DNA from: Pseudorasbora parva
Lineage: Eukaryota; Chordata; Actinopteri; Cypriniformes; Gobionidae
Direction: 5' to 3'
Length of the DNA: 64,000 bases
NCBI RefSeq assembly: GCF_024679245.1
Contig: NC_090177.1
Span: 42,870,518 to 42,934,517 of the forward strand
The position numbers and the translations under genes were made by a program. Numbering within the stretch: position 1 is the first letter of the stretch; the number at the start of each line of letters is the position of its first letter. Of this stretch, positions 1-10,658 are shown piece by piece. Under the pieces are notes generated by a model that saw only the letters and a program-made list of their open reading frames with translations, was not told the origin of the DNA and made no database searches.

Positions 1-930
1 TATTATCACGTTTCATTTTACAACGTAAAATACATCAGTATTGGAACTACAGATGCTGTCGGGACATTAAACATCACACCAAACAGATAAACTCTACTCA
101 CTAGTCGCTTTCACAGCCTCATTGTGTTTATAATGGCACTCTATTATAACACTATTATAACTCAAACTTTCAGGGAAACTGTTTTTCAAATAAAGACTGA
201 AAGAGTTGTCGAAAGCTTAGCTATGGTGGCGTTGAAGCCTATGTTTTTACTTCTGCCGATTGCATTTAGGCTTCAAAATTCATGTGATTACTTGTAAATT
301 ATCATGATAAACAAAAAATATATGAATCATAATCTTTTGTTGTTCACAGAGAATATTTTCTGCAAGTAATCTAGAAAAATCCTATTGGGAGGGAACCCGT
401 GTGATGCTGACTCCAAAAATACGTCATCGCTGCTCATCGTTTAACAACTCTCAGTTGTTTCTCCACAGGCATTATAGTTTTAACCCTTGAGCTCCAACAT
501 CATACACTACAGTAAAACATTTGATCTGAAGCAAAATAATTTTTGAAAGTTGGAAAAAGACCAAAAGGTACAAAATTACATACTTAGCACATTTTAAGAG
601 ACTATGACCTGATTTAGATTTATACAGCATTGAGAACGATAATCAGATATAAAAATGACAGTAGAATTTATTGACTTTAATTACAATAACTTTAAGATTA
701 TCACAAAACACAATTCCATACACATCTCAAACTGTAATTATCTCAATGGCAGTGCTTTATGGGACTGGGTGATTGCTATAGTCTATTTTTTCCACTGAGA
801 ATTTGACCATTAAACAATGTTGTACAAGTGAAGATAAAATTACACTTTTGGTTTGTGCAGAAGTATATGTGAATGGGGGCTCTGTCTGGAAAGGTTGATA
901 TGTTGATATGTTATATATATATATTATATA
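1..930. other. Left edge of window, no gene recognised
   Basis: AT-rich sequence that should be intron, or the distal part, of the minus-strand F-box/WD gene whose exons begin at 1907. I searched both strands for a further WD exon and found none I trust. A minus-strand frame following a possible acceptor near 886, with a minus-strand AATAAA near 666-671, could be a terminal exon, but its product does not look like a WD repeat. Confidence 0.4.
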
Positions 931-1814
931 CACACCGATCAGGCATTATGACCACTGACAGGTCTGATCTCGTCATCACCGCTCCTGTTAGTGGGTGGGA
1001 TATATTAAGCAGCAAGTGAACATTTTGTCCTCAGAGTTGATGTGTTAGAAGCAGGAGAAATGGGCAAGCGTAAGGATTTGAGTGAGTTTGACAAGGGCCA
1101 GATTGTGACGGTTAGACGACTGGGTCAGAGCGTCTCCAAAACTGCAGCTCTTGTGGGCTGTTCCCGGTCTGCAGTGGTCAGTCTCTATCAAAAGTGCTCC
1201 AAGAGGAACAGTGGAGAACCGGCCACAGGGTCATGGGCGGCCAAGGCTCATTGATGCACGTGGGGAGTGAAGGCTGGCCCGTGTGGTCCGATCAAACAGA
1301 CGAGCTACTGGAGCTCAAACTGCTCCAGAAGTTAATGCTGGCTCTGATAGAAAGCTGTCAGAATACTCAGAGCATCTCAGTTTGTTGTGTATGGGGCGGC
1401 ACAGCCCATGCTGACCTCTGACCCCGCTGAAAGCACCAACAGTGGCATGTCAGCATCAGAACTGGACCACGGAGCAATGGAAGAAGGAGGCCTGGTCTGA
1501 GGATCACGTTTTCTTTTAAAACGAGTTTGAGGAGCACAACAAGTTTGAGGTGTTGACTTCTCCTCCAAATTCCCCAGATCTCAATCCAATCGAGCATCTG
1601 TGGGATGTGCTGAACAAACAAATCCGATCCATGCAGGCCCCTCCTTGTAACTTACAGGACTTAAAGGATCTGCTGCTAACATCTTGGTGCCAGATACCAC
1701 AGCATACCTTCAGGGGTCTAGTGGAGGCCATGCCTCGACGGGTCAGGGCTGCTTTGGCAGCAAAAGGGGGAACAACACAATATCAGGTCATAATGTTATG
1801 CCTGATCAGTGTAT
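931..1814 (+). mobile_element. Tc1-like transposon copy A, internally deleted
   Basis: The left end near 931-953 (CACCGATCAGGCATTATGAC) is mirrored by the right end near 1785-1812. An N-terminal transposase frame at 1063-1251 starts [16 protein letters not shown] and contains the helix-turn-helix segment of Tc1 transposases. The frame then breaks: the homologous downstream residues continue in another frame and the first frame stops at 1252. The DDE core is mostly deleted, and the C-terminal part resumes at 1550-1780 (SPDLNPIEHLWD). At about 0.9 kb it is roughly half of an autonomous Tc1 and must be immobile by itself. It probably sits in an intron of the minus-strand F-box/WD gene. Confidence 0.85.
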
Positions 1815-1906
1815 ATATCTATGGAGATTTTGTTTTGTTTTTTATTTCTGGAACCCTACTGCTGTGCTCACTTTCTGATCTGGACTGAAATCTGGACTTG
1901 GCTTAC

Positions 1907-2071
1907 CTTTGGGCTGGAGTTAAAATTTTCTTTGGAGGCAGCGAGTATCCATTTTCTATCTGGCGACGAGAGAAGGAGGTTTAGCCTGAAGGAGTCGCAC
2001 ACCATGTGCCTCGACACTTCACACAGAGCAGGACAAGTCAGGACGAGCAGAGACCCCAGAACACTTCCCAC
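1907..2071 (-). CDS. F-box/WD gene exon 6 (WD propeller)
   Basis: Minus-strand exon of 165 nt, 55 codons, phase 0 at both ends. It is preceded by a pyrimidine-rich acceptor (ACCTTTTAG, AG at 2073-2072) and followed by a strong donor (AAG/GTAAGC, GT at 1906-1905). It encodes a hydrophobic strand (GSLLVLTCPALCEVSRH) and a WD-like turn (SSPDRKWILAASKEN). It follows exon 5 after an intron of only 91 bp. Confidence 0.7.
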
Positions 2072-5000
2072 CTAAAAGGTGAAATACTACATATTCATTG
2101 GGCAGCTACACATTTAACAAAGAAGTCTATAAATTATATTATATATCTATAATTTATTCTACCATGAGGAAAGAGCTGTCTCTGTGGCTGAATGACAGTA
2201 GTGTGGTCTCAGAGAATCCAGATGTGAAGGAGGACAGCTCCTCTCCGGTTGCACCCTTCCAGGTTTTGATGGTTCCTGTGCTGTCAGACGTGACCACCAC
2301 AGACTGCACCGGGTCAACTGTGATGTCCTTCATAGGGCTTTGGGCAGGACTTGACCATAAATTAACACCCTGCATCAAACAAGAATCAAAAACTGGCAAA
2401 CTTGATTTTGGATGTGCTTAGTTGTCATAAAAAATGTCATAGCACAAAAAATGAGTTCAGTTTCTTTATGCATAATAAATATGAGATGACGCAGAGTCAT
2501 CCTGCCAAGTAAAATGATGAAATATATATTTTTAAATTCAATAATATTCAGAATCAGAATTGGATTATTTCTTCATTTTCAGTCACATGATTTGAGTTTG
2601 GGTCACTGTCACATCTGTCTTGCTTGGGTAAAACCAGACAAGGCTTAAAGGTTCACCCAAAAATGAAATTTATGTCATTAACTCCTCACCCTAATGTCGT
2701 TCATCTTCACACACAGTTTGAGATATTTTATATTTAGTCCGAGAGCGTATGCAAGTGTATGCACACTATACTGTCCATGTCCAGAAAGGGAATAAAATCA
2801 TCATCATAGTAGTCCATATGAGACATCAGTGGGTTAATCAGAGTCTCTTGAAGCATCCAAAATACATTTGGGTCCAAAAATATCAAAAACGATGCTGAAT
2901 AAAGTCATAGTCTTCTCTTCCGGGTTTGTTTACATAAAGATTGATTCGGATCGCGTGTCAAACTGCTGAAATCACGTGACATTGGCGATCCGAATCATGA
3001 ATCAATCCGCTGAATCATAACCCGAACTTGAATCTTTATTTGAGGATTGAACACAAATAAGGAAGAGAAGACAATGCTGAATAAAGTCGTAGTTTTTGTT
3101 CTTTTTGGATCAAAATGTATTTTGGATGCTTCAAGAGACTCTGATTAACCCACTGATGTCTCATATGGACTACTGTGATGATGTTTTTATTCCCTCTCTG
3201 GACATGGACAGTATAGTGTGCATTCACTTGCATACGCTCTCGGACTAAATATAAAATATCTTAAACTGTGTGTGAAGATGAACGGAGGTCTTATGGGTGT
3301 GGAACGACATTAGGGAGAGATTAAATTTCATTTTTGGGTGAACTAAACCTTTCAGCTAGCCTGACAAGCCAGTCCCACATCAAGATGTTTGGTCTGGAAA
3401 CTCACCATTGACAGCTCAATCCGAGGGGCGGGATAAACGGTTGTCTTTCAAACTCCCTCTGCACGCGATAGGATAGCGCTACACCAACCAGAGCAACGAA
3501 GGAGAAGCAGAGCTGGCTGACTGATTAAACATTCGCCGTATTCGGTCGGCTAAACTCCGAACACATCTTCCCTTTTTAAGAATGACTTCAGTGCCGTTCT
3601 TTGTTCTTTTCTCAGAGAAAAGCTTAACTCCAAGTCTTCCAGAGTCGCGGTCAAAGCTGATTCGAAAGACCGCCGCCGTTCGCCAGTTTCTGTGTTTACT
3701 AGAAGCACACAACCCCAACTCGGCCGTCGTCATTATGGCCCCGCCCACTGACTCTACACGCGATGTGATTGGCCCGACCAGAGTGAGAGGAATACAGCTC
3801 AGAAGGGTATTGAGAGTTCCTAGACGACACTTGCGGGCAAATTAAATTTGCTGCCGCTAGGGTGCGTCTAGATTTCTAGGCTACCTTTCAGCTAGTCCCA
3901 GACTAAAATGCATGTTTGAGCTGTTTTAACTGAAAGCAACTTGCACTGACATATTTTAAAATGTCAGTGCCATTGTTTATGTCTCAAGATACACACCAGT
4001 GCACTTGTATTATGTATCTGCCACATGAATTAGAATACCTGTAATACCTTGTGATATGAGCCTGCGGTACCTTGTGAATGTCCCACGCTTTGACTGTGCC
4101 ATCTGTCGATGCACTGCAGACAACTGGTGTACTCTTCCAAACCTCTGAGCAGCTATCGCTTCCCGTCAGGTATGCAAAACCAACAATGCTGCCTATGGGA
4201 TCAGAGAACGACTCAAAAAATACACAAATACATTCACATGCACTGATTTTCCTCAATTCAACTCAATCTGATTTCAGATTCATAAAGTTCTGTTTATATG
4301 AACCCAAAACTTGTAAACCGATTCACATTACATGTAAGATTCATGCTTTCTTTGGTTCTGAATGCAGTGACATGGCAGTTTTTTTAGAAGCATGATATGT
4401 ACAAGTGAAATCTTACAATTATTTGGGGTGTGTGATGGATAATAAGTTGAATTTCAATTCCAATGTAGAGATGATTTGTAAAAAGGGCCAGCAACACTTG
4501 TTCTGTTTACAGAAATGGTCTAAGTTTAATATTGACAGGTCGCTGATGACCTCGCTTTATTAGTCTTACGACAGTGAGTCACATTAATTTCTCTTTAAAT
4601 AGTGAATAGTGGTGAAAATAGTGAATACCAGTAGTAATATTATAGGAGCTCATCAGAGTCCCCCTACTGACTTGTGTATACTGTATCAGGAATCGTAAGA
4701 AAGCCCGATCCATTCTAATGAATTCCTCCCATCCACTACAGTCTGAATTTAGTTTCCTACCTTCTGGACATAGATTCAAATTTCCTACTGTTATAAGCAA
4801 TAGGTATATAAACTGGTATATTGAGGTATATGAATATTATATAAGGTATAGTACCTTATACTGTAAAAAAAATATTGTTGGTTTAACTTAAAGTAATTAA
4901 CCTGGTTGCCTTAAAATTTTGAGTTTAATGAAATTAAAAATTTGAGTTGATACAATGAAGGAAATTGGTTTAATAAATAGACACTCAAAGTATTATTGTA

Positions 5001-5213
5001 TCTGAACCACATAAAAATGTGATAAATCATGAAAATAGCACTATTTGGCATGTTTCATTGTGTCATCACAAATAAAACACACACAATCACCCAATATGCT
5101 TACTAAATCGTTTAATAATATTCTAATAATGGTTGTGGATTCTCAAAAAATGTAATTGTATTAACTCACATTTTTAATTTAAATGAACTCAAAAAAAAAA
5201 AAAAAAAAAAAAA

Positions 5214-5301
<88 letters not shown>

Positions 5302-8300
5302 TTTTTACAGTGCATGAATTCATTTATTCCTACTGCGGTTTCTTTGTTAAATTCTGGTATGGGAGAAGTTGTGTGAAGTAGATCAATTTTTGGCCTTCTT
5401 TGGTGTTGTTTTTTTGGTGTTTTTTAATGTTTGTAAACTGTTTTTATGTATATGTGCTGGTCTGGTAACAAAGCAAATTTCCCTTCGGGGATATAAATAA
5501 ATACAGTAAAAGTGAATGTCACAGTGAGTGTAATTTTTTTTGCCTTTATGACATATCTAAAACAAAAGCTGACATATGTCAGCAGAGCTTTGAGCAAATA
5601 TTTAGTCTCCTCCACTGAACAGTTCCTAAGACAAAAGATGAAAATAAATGTTTGTGAGCTGTACAATTTATGAGTGATGATTTTCAAGCATTATTTCTGC
5701 ACCACCCCTTACAACCTGATTTACTTTACTAACAGATTATTTGGTTGTATGTAAATGTGGCCAATGACTCGTAAAATATCCTGATGAGTATTTAAAGTAG
5801 CCCTTGATGTGATTTGCATTGGCATTATTACAGCTCTATGTTTGCTGAGCTCTCTGATGAGACCGCTTGCCTTTATGGCCCCGTAGGCTGTAGCAGGTGT
5901 AGTCCGCACATGCCCTGCCGGTTTTCATTTTCATCTCCAGGTGAGAACGGCGCAGGTAATAGGCTTTCCATGAGTGTGTCCCCGTGTCTGAGAGAAGCTG
6001 GGAAACATTGCAGAAACTCCACCTCTGCAGACACATTCTCCTGCACAAGGACTTCTTCTTAAGTTTCTCATCAGAAAAATGTGCTTTAAAACACAAGATA
6101 TAAACTTCCTAAGATAAATGCTTTTGAAGGGTCCTTCCTGGTATTCGGTGCCTTTTGGACATTTTTTTCAAACATTTGAAACTTTTTTTAAATAAATGTG
6201 ATCATTTATTAAACAAAATCATTGACGTGGTAGATCAACAATTTTCACCTTAGAGACAAAACAACAACTTAAAATACACTGCCCAGCCCAACACACACAA
6301 AAAAGTCACTATTTGGATTTAGATAAGAAATACTTACGAGTCTATTATCGGATCGTTACGAGTCTATGATCGGATCGTTGCGAGTCTATGATCGGATCGT
6401 TGCGAGTCTATGATCGGATCGTTGCGAGTCTATGATCGGATCGTTGCGAGTCTATGATCGGATCGTTGCGAGTCTATGATCGGATCGTTGCGAGTCTATG
6501 ATCGGATCGTTGCGAGTCTATGATCGGATCGTTGCGAGTCTATGATCGGATCGTTGCGAGTCTATGATCGGATCGTTGCGAGTCTATGATCGGATCGTTG
6601 CGAGTCTATGATCGGATCGTTGCGAGTCTATGATCGGATCGTTGCGAGTCTATGATCGGATCGTTGCGAGTCTATGATCGGATCGTTGCGAGTCTATGAT
6701 CGGATCGTTGCGAGTCTATGATCGGATCGTTGCGAGTCTATGATCGGATCGTTGCGAGTCTATGATCGGATCGTTGCGAGTCTATGATCGGATCGTTGCG
6801 AGTCTATGATCGGATCGTTGCGAGTCTATGATCGGATCGTTGCGAGTCTATGATCGGATCGTTGCGAGTCTATGATCGGATCGTTGCGAGTCTATGATCG
6901 GATCGTTGCGAGTCTATGATCGGATCGTTGCGAGTCTATGATCGGATCGTTACGAGTCTATGATCGGATCGTTACGAGTCTATGATCGGATCGTTACGAG
7001 TCTATGATCGGATCGTTACGAGTCTATGATCGGATCGTTACGAGTCTATGATCGGATCGTTACGAGTCTATGATCGGATCGTTACGAGTCTATGATCGGA
7101 TCGTTACGAGTCTATGATCGGATCGTTGCGAGTCTATGATCGGATCGTTGCGAGTCTATGATCGGATCGTTGCGAGTCTATGATCGGATCGTTGCGAGTC
7201 TATGATCGGATCGTTGCGAGTCTATGATCGGATCGTTGCGAGTCTATGATCGGATCGTTGCGAGTCTATGATCGGATCGTTGCGAGTCTATGATCGGATC
7301 GTTGCGAGTCTATGATCGGATCGTTGCGAGTCTATGATCGGATCGTTGCGAGTCTATGATCGGATCGTTGCGAGTCTATGATCGGATCGTTACGAGTCTA
7401 TGATCGGATCGTTACGAGTCTATGATCGGATCGTTACGAGTCTTTGATCGGATCGTTACGAGTCTATGATCGGATCGTTACGAGTCTATGATCGGATCGT
7501 TACGAGTCTTTGATCGGATCGTTACGAGTCTTTGATCGGATCGTTACGAGTCTATGATCGGATCGTTACGAGTCTATGATCGGATCGTTACGAGTCTATG
7601 ATCGGATCGTTACGAGTCTATGATCGGATCGTTACGAGTCTATGATCGGATCGTTACGAGTCTATGATCGGATCGTTAGGAGTCTATGATCGGATCGTTA
7701 CGAGTCTATGATCGGATCGTTACGAGTCTATGATCGGATCGTTTCGAGTCTATGATCGGATCGTTACGAGTCTATGATGGGATCATTACGAGTCTATGAT
7801 CGGATCGTTACGAGTCTATGATCGGATCGTTACGAGTCTATGATCGGATCGTTACGAGTCTATGATCGGATCGTTACGAGTCTATGATCGGATCGTTACG
7901 AGTCTATGATCGGATCGTTACGAGTCTATGATCGGATCGTTACGAGTCTATGATCGGATCGTTACGAGTCTATGATCGGATCATTACGAGTCTATGATCG
8001 GATCGTTACGAGTCTATGATCGGATCCTTACGAGTCTATGATGGGATCATTACGAGTCTATGATCGGATCGTTACGAGTCTATGATCGGATCGTTACGAG
8101 TCTATGATCGGATCGTTACGAGTCTATGATCGGATATTTACGAGTCTATGATCGGATCTTTACGAGTCTATGATCGGATCGTTACGAGTCTATGATCGGA
8201 TCGTTACGAGTCTATGATCGGATCGTTACGAGTCTATGATCGGATCGTTACGAGTCTATGATCGGATCGTTACGAGTCTATGATTGGATCGTTACGAGTC

Positions 8301-10205
8301 TATGATCGGATCGTTACGAGTCTATGATCGGATCGTTACGAGTCTATGATCGGATCGTTACGAGTCTATGATCGGATCGTTACGAGTCTATGATCGGATC
8401 GTTACGAGTCTATGATCGGATCGTTACGAGTCTATGATTGGATCATTACGAGTCTATGATTGGATCATTATTGCAACGATTTTTATGTTCCTAGCATGTT
8501 AAATGTTTGCCATCAGTTCTCTTAACCCTGATCGTTTTTTTTTGTTTTTTATGTTGTATTTATCATGCAAATGGGATACACAAGCCTGGGGACGTGTGAA
8601 AAATAGTGATATACAGTCAAAACAACATTTATTAAGAGACCTTCAACAGTTTCTGCAACAGTTTATTCGCTATAGTTTAGAAAATGGTAATAAAATATGA
8701 CAAGAACTCAGAGTTGAACAGTGTCAGAGCAATTTCATCTTGATAATGCCAGATAACTGCGATAGAAAGGGATGCAATGGATAACAATCAACTGTTAAAT
8801 TGAAGGATGCAATTAGATAATACCAGTTTAGCTCAACCAATGGCCAAGCAATGGTTAATTGTGTTCAGTCAGTGGTGTTAAAGGTCACATTAGCAATCAA
8901 AGAAAAAACACTGAAGCACAGCATGCTTAGGTCAAAGTGTCTGAATCATTTGGGCATTTTTGGTTTGTCTGTATGGTCAAAATGCAGTAAAATGGCAATT
9001 ATTTGATCAACTTCAAAAGAGTTCAAATGGTGTTTTTTATGATGTTTTTTTAGTTTTATACAGCTTTAAAATGGATATTGATCAAGATTTTAAGGCAGTA
9101 ATCATGATAAAATCATGATCCTAACTGGGGACACAAAGGGCACTGAATCCCAGGAATGACCCTTATATAGTACAGGTACAGTACAGATAATTATTGTAAT
9201 TTTATGGTTTAAGCCAAGTTTCATGACACTTTTAGTGACTTACCTCCACAACCATGGTGTCTCGGCAGCATTGTACCATTCCTACACAAACATAATAATT
9301 ATATACAGTGAGGTCCACAAGTCTGGCCACTAGGGAAAATGCTTCTATATAGCTCTTTATTTTAATTTCATTATAATTTTACAAATTATATTATCAGCAT
9401 CACAATTTCAGTGCAAAATCGAAACATGTACATTGAATTCTCAGTATTTTGGTATGTCTTCTTCTTACTTTATGATTAAAAAAACTGATCTCTGTGAATC
9501 CATGAATCATGATGAATCACTGAGAACCAGTGAACCAGTGTTTGACCTGATCTCTTTTCAGCATTTGTAGACATTAGTATAATTAAAAGGAATAATAGTC
9601 TCGCATTGGCCTGTTTATCTGAGCCACCCATGGAACAAACAAAACAAGCCCTGACAACTGATTAAATAAAATATAGACACGTAATATTTATTTGTATTAT
9701 ATGATTAGTTAATTGCATTTGAAAGATTTTACTTTCAATAAAACAAAACGATTTGTGCAAGGTGTTTTTACAAAGCATGTTTGGCCTTGGGTTTTTGTTG
9801 CAGTGACATGTTCTGACCAGCAGCGGTCGCCGTAGAGTCGGGTGTGTCAGATTGAAACTTGGACACAACAACACGACACATTCTTCAAATGCTTCAGTTA
9901 AGGTCTGCACATCACTATATTCAGGCGACAATTCATTTGTGTGTGTGAAATATAATATATATATATATATATGAAAATGACAAAAGGCCGTCCAGCCCCA
10001 GTAGCAAGGGATAATAATCGATCTCTTTCTGATGAAAACAAGGAAGGAGTGTCCAGAGTAAAAAAGCCTCTCTGTGGTGTCGATTAACACTTGGATGTCG
10101 TTTGCTCACCTTACAGACTTTGGATGATCTGATTAAATCTTCATCTTGAAGAAGAGAGAAAACACTGATCAGACAGTCCAGCGGTAAACTTTGCCAAATC
10201 TCCAT
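1907..10205 (-). CDS. F-box/WD-repeat protein gene, six 5' exons (FBXW12-like?)
   Basis: Six minus-strand exons splice in one open frame: 10205-10110 (96 nt), 9281-9244 (38), 6040-5871 (170), 4192-4071 (122), 2369-2163 (207), 2071-1907 (165), together 266 codons without a stop. The N-terminus (MEIWQSLPLDCLISVF) begins an F-box that runs through SSKVCK and into EWYNAAETPWLWR in exon 2. Exon 3 carries the linker (HSWKAYYLRRSHLEMK, ending YSLRGHKG). Exon 4 reads VVCSASTDGTVKAWDIHK and exon 5 VVVTSDSTGTIKTWKGATG, both typical WD40 strands; exon 6 continues the propeller (DRKWILAASKEN). By family knowledge, F-box/WD proteins are SCF ubiquitin-ligase adaptors: the F-box binds SKP1 and the propeller binds substrate. 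The short N-terminal F-box resembles FBXW12, but I cannot fix the orthologue. The remaining propeller blades are missing, so the 3' end is unrecognised or outside the window. A longer in-frame start at 10316 exists; I chose 10205 because the F-box follows at once and the context (GAAATGG) is good. Confidence 0.8.
2163..2369 (-). CDS. F-box/WD gene exon 5 (WD repeat)
   Basis: Minus-strand exon of 207 nt, 69 codons, phase 0 at both ends. The acceptor is TTGATGCAG just before 2369 and the donor is ATG/GTAGAA at 2162. The product contains DITVDPVQSVVVTSDSTG followed by TIKTWKGATGEEL, the classic GH...WD-type blade with Trp in place. Confidence 0.78.
2646..3352. mobile_element. Fold-back element 1 (TTCACCCAAAAATGAAA termini)
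   Basis: Left arm about 2646-2880 and right arm about 3100-3352 are reverse complements, including ATCAGTGGGTTAATCAGAGT on the left and its complement on the right. The ends are AAAGGTTCACCCAAAAATGA and its inverted copy near 3329-3352. There is no transposase. It lies in intron 4 of the minus-strand F-box/WD gene. Two more elements with this terminus are at 29296-30050 and 38811-39473. Confidence 0.85.
3357..3883. mobile_element. Mutator-like non-autonomous element, copy 1
   Basis: A 527-bp element with termini TAGCCT...AGGCTA, flanked by perfect 9-bp direct repeats CCTTTCAGC (3348-3356 and 3884-3892). A second copy at 30374-30896 has its own, different 9-bp duplication. A 9-bp duplication is usual for Mutator-type (MULE) transposition; that assignment is inference. 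It inserted at the right end of fold-back element 1. Open frames inside it are shared by both copies but resemble nothing I know. Confidence 0.85.
4071..4192 (-). CDS. F-box/WD gene exon 4 (WD repeat)
   Basis: Minus-strand exon of 122 nt. The acceptor is GATCCCATAG, ending at 4193, and the donor is AAG/GTACCG at 4070. It begins with two bases that complete the Gly codon split with exon 3 (giving HKGSIVGFAYL) and ends on a codon boundary. The product includes VVCSASTDGTVKAWDIHK, a textbook WD40 blade end. Confidence 0.78.
4418..4830 (+). mobile_element. LINE 3'-ORF remnants (two pieces)
   Basis: 4418-4560 translates in plus as YLGCVMDNKLNFN...CKKGQQHLFCLQKW, and 4700-4800 as a HPLQSEFSFLPSGHRF-type segment. 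Both match the C-terminal end of the reverse-transcriptase ORF commonly seen in fish LINEs. The stretch between them is unrelated or deleted and there are stops, so this is dead debris in intron 3 of the F-box/WD gene. Confidence 0.6.
4859..5312. mobile_element. CACTGTAAAA-type MITE, copy 1
   Basis: Ends ACTGTAAAAAA...TTTTTTACAGTG. The interior (TTGGTTTAACTTAAAGTAAT, GGTTGCCTTAAAATTTTGAG) is shared with the element at 37573-37957, which shows the undisturbed form. In this copy the last part of the right arm has been replaced by an A-run, TA repeat and T-run. Confidence 0.8.
5191..5306. repeat. poly(A)-(TA)n-poly(T) tract
   Basis: About 27 A, then about 37 TA units, then about 14 T. The tract is self-complementary and could extrude as a cruciform. 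It lies inside the MITE at 4859-5312. Confidence 0.95.
5871..6040 (-). CDS. F-box/WD gene exon 3 (linker; GC donor)
   Basis: Minus-strand exon of 170 nt: one base completing Arg from exon 2, 56 codons, one base of the next Gly. The acceptor is CCTTGTGCAG (ends at 6041). Sequence after the exon is GCAAGC, so the donor appears to be AAAG/GC, a GC-AG intron; this is the only split that keeps the frame into exon 4. The product runs RRMCLQRWSFCN, then HSWKAYYLRRSHLEMKMK, ending YSLRGHKG, as in F-box/WD proteins between the F-box and first blade. Confidence 0.78.
6332..8470. repeat. 22-bp minisatellite, about 97 copies
   Basis: Unit of 22 bp, CGAGTCTATGATCGGATCGT followed by TA or TG, repeated over 2.14 kb in intron 2 of the F-box/WD gene. 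Units of the TG type form two runs (about 26 copies at 6380-6950 and about 12 at 7127-7390), separated by 8 TA-type units and followed by about 49 TA-type units. Each unit has two GATC sites and three CpGs. Units become less regular toward the right end (GATCATTA, TGATTGGATC), mainly by CpG loss. Confidence 0.98.
8471..9243. other. Intron 2 remainder, no feature recognised
   Basis: Unique-looking AT-rich sequence between the minisatellite and exon 2 of the minus-strand F-box/WD gene. Short open frames here carry no recognisable domain. Confidence 0.5.
9244..9281 (-). CDS. F-box/WD gene exon 2 (38-nt microexon)
   Basis: Minus-strand 38-nt exon between TTTGTGTAG (ends at 9282) and AG/GTAAGT (donor at 9243). 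Read in the frame of exon 1 it encodes EWYNAAETPWLW plus two bases of Arg, completing the F-box motif after SSKVCK. It is far too short to be seen as an open reading frame; motif continuity and both splice sites support it. Confidence 0.75.
9299..9345. mobile_element. Tc1-type terminal fragment
   Basis: ATACAGTGAGGTCCACAAGT and the following bases look like one end of a Tc1-type element common in cyprinids. The partner end is not visible. Assignment rests on remembered similarity only. Confidence 0.35.
10110..10205 (-). CDS. F-box/WD gene exon 1 (start and F-box)
   Basis: Minus-strand coding exon of 96 nt, 32 codons: MEIWQSLPLDCLISVFSLL then QDEDLIRSSKVCK. It ends AAG/GTGAGC with the donor at 10109-10108. 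Leu-Pro-Leu followed by the hydrophobic helix is the F-box start. The context around the ATG is GAAATGG. The upstream region to about 10440 would hold the 5' UTR and promoter; it contains two near-identical ATGAATA(T/G)TCATGA segments at 10276 and 10352. Confidence 0.78.
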
Positions 10206-10658
10206 TTCCACAGCCGCTGCCTGTTTGGTGTTATATTCAGTTCCGGTAAAAGACTGCGCCAGTGGGTGGAGTACACATGAATATTCATGATATATCCCTT
10301 GCTGTGGGCGTGGCAAACGAACTGAAATACCTGGTTCAAATGGGTAGAGCTCACATGAATAGTCATGAGACCCTCATTAAACACAACCATTAATCCATGT
10401 ACAAATATATAAATAAATCGTGCGCACAGTTTACCCTACTAGTTTTTTTTCCTGCATGTCATGTGCGGGGCTCCGTAGGTTTTGAAGCCTGAAATAAAGA
10501 TTTTTCTATTGGATTTTTTATTTTTTTTATTAAAGGGTGGTTTAACTTCCAAATCGTGTGTCTTTAACGTAGCCTACGACAACACTGAACGTCTCGGGGG
10601 AAAATCACCCGGTCCTAATTTCATTATTTAATCTAATGTCTCATAAAACTATAAATGT

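Noticed and set aside
640..886. Possible terminal exon of the F-box/WD gene (minus, with AATAAA near 666)
   Set aside because: The frame after a possible acceptor gives TEPPFTYTSAQTKSVILSSL and soon stops; it does not look like WD blades and would leave the propeller incomplete.
3479..3845. Overlapping 87-90-aa ORFs repeated at 30495-30804
   Set aside because: They recur because the Mutator-like element is repeated; no transposase or known domain is visible.
6332..8470. CRISPR array
   Set aside because: The 22-bp units are directly adjacent with no unique spacers; this is a eukaryotic minisatellite.
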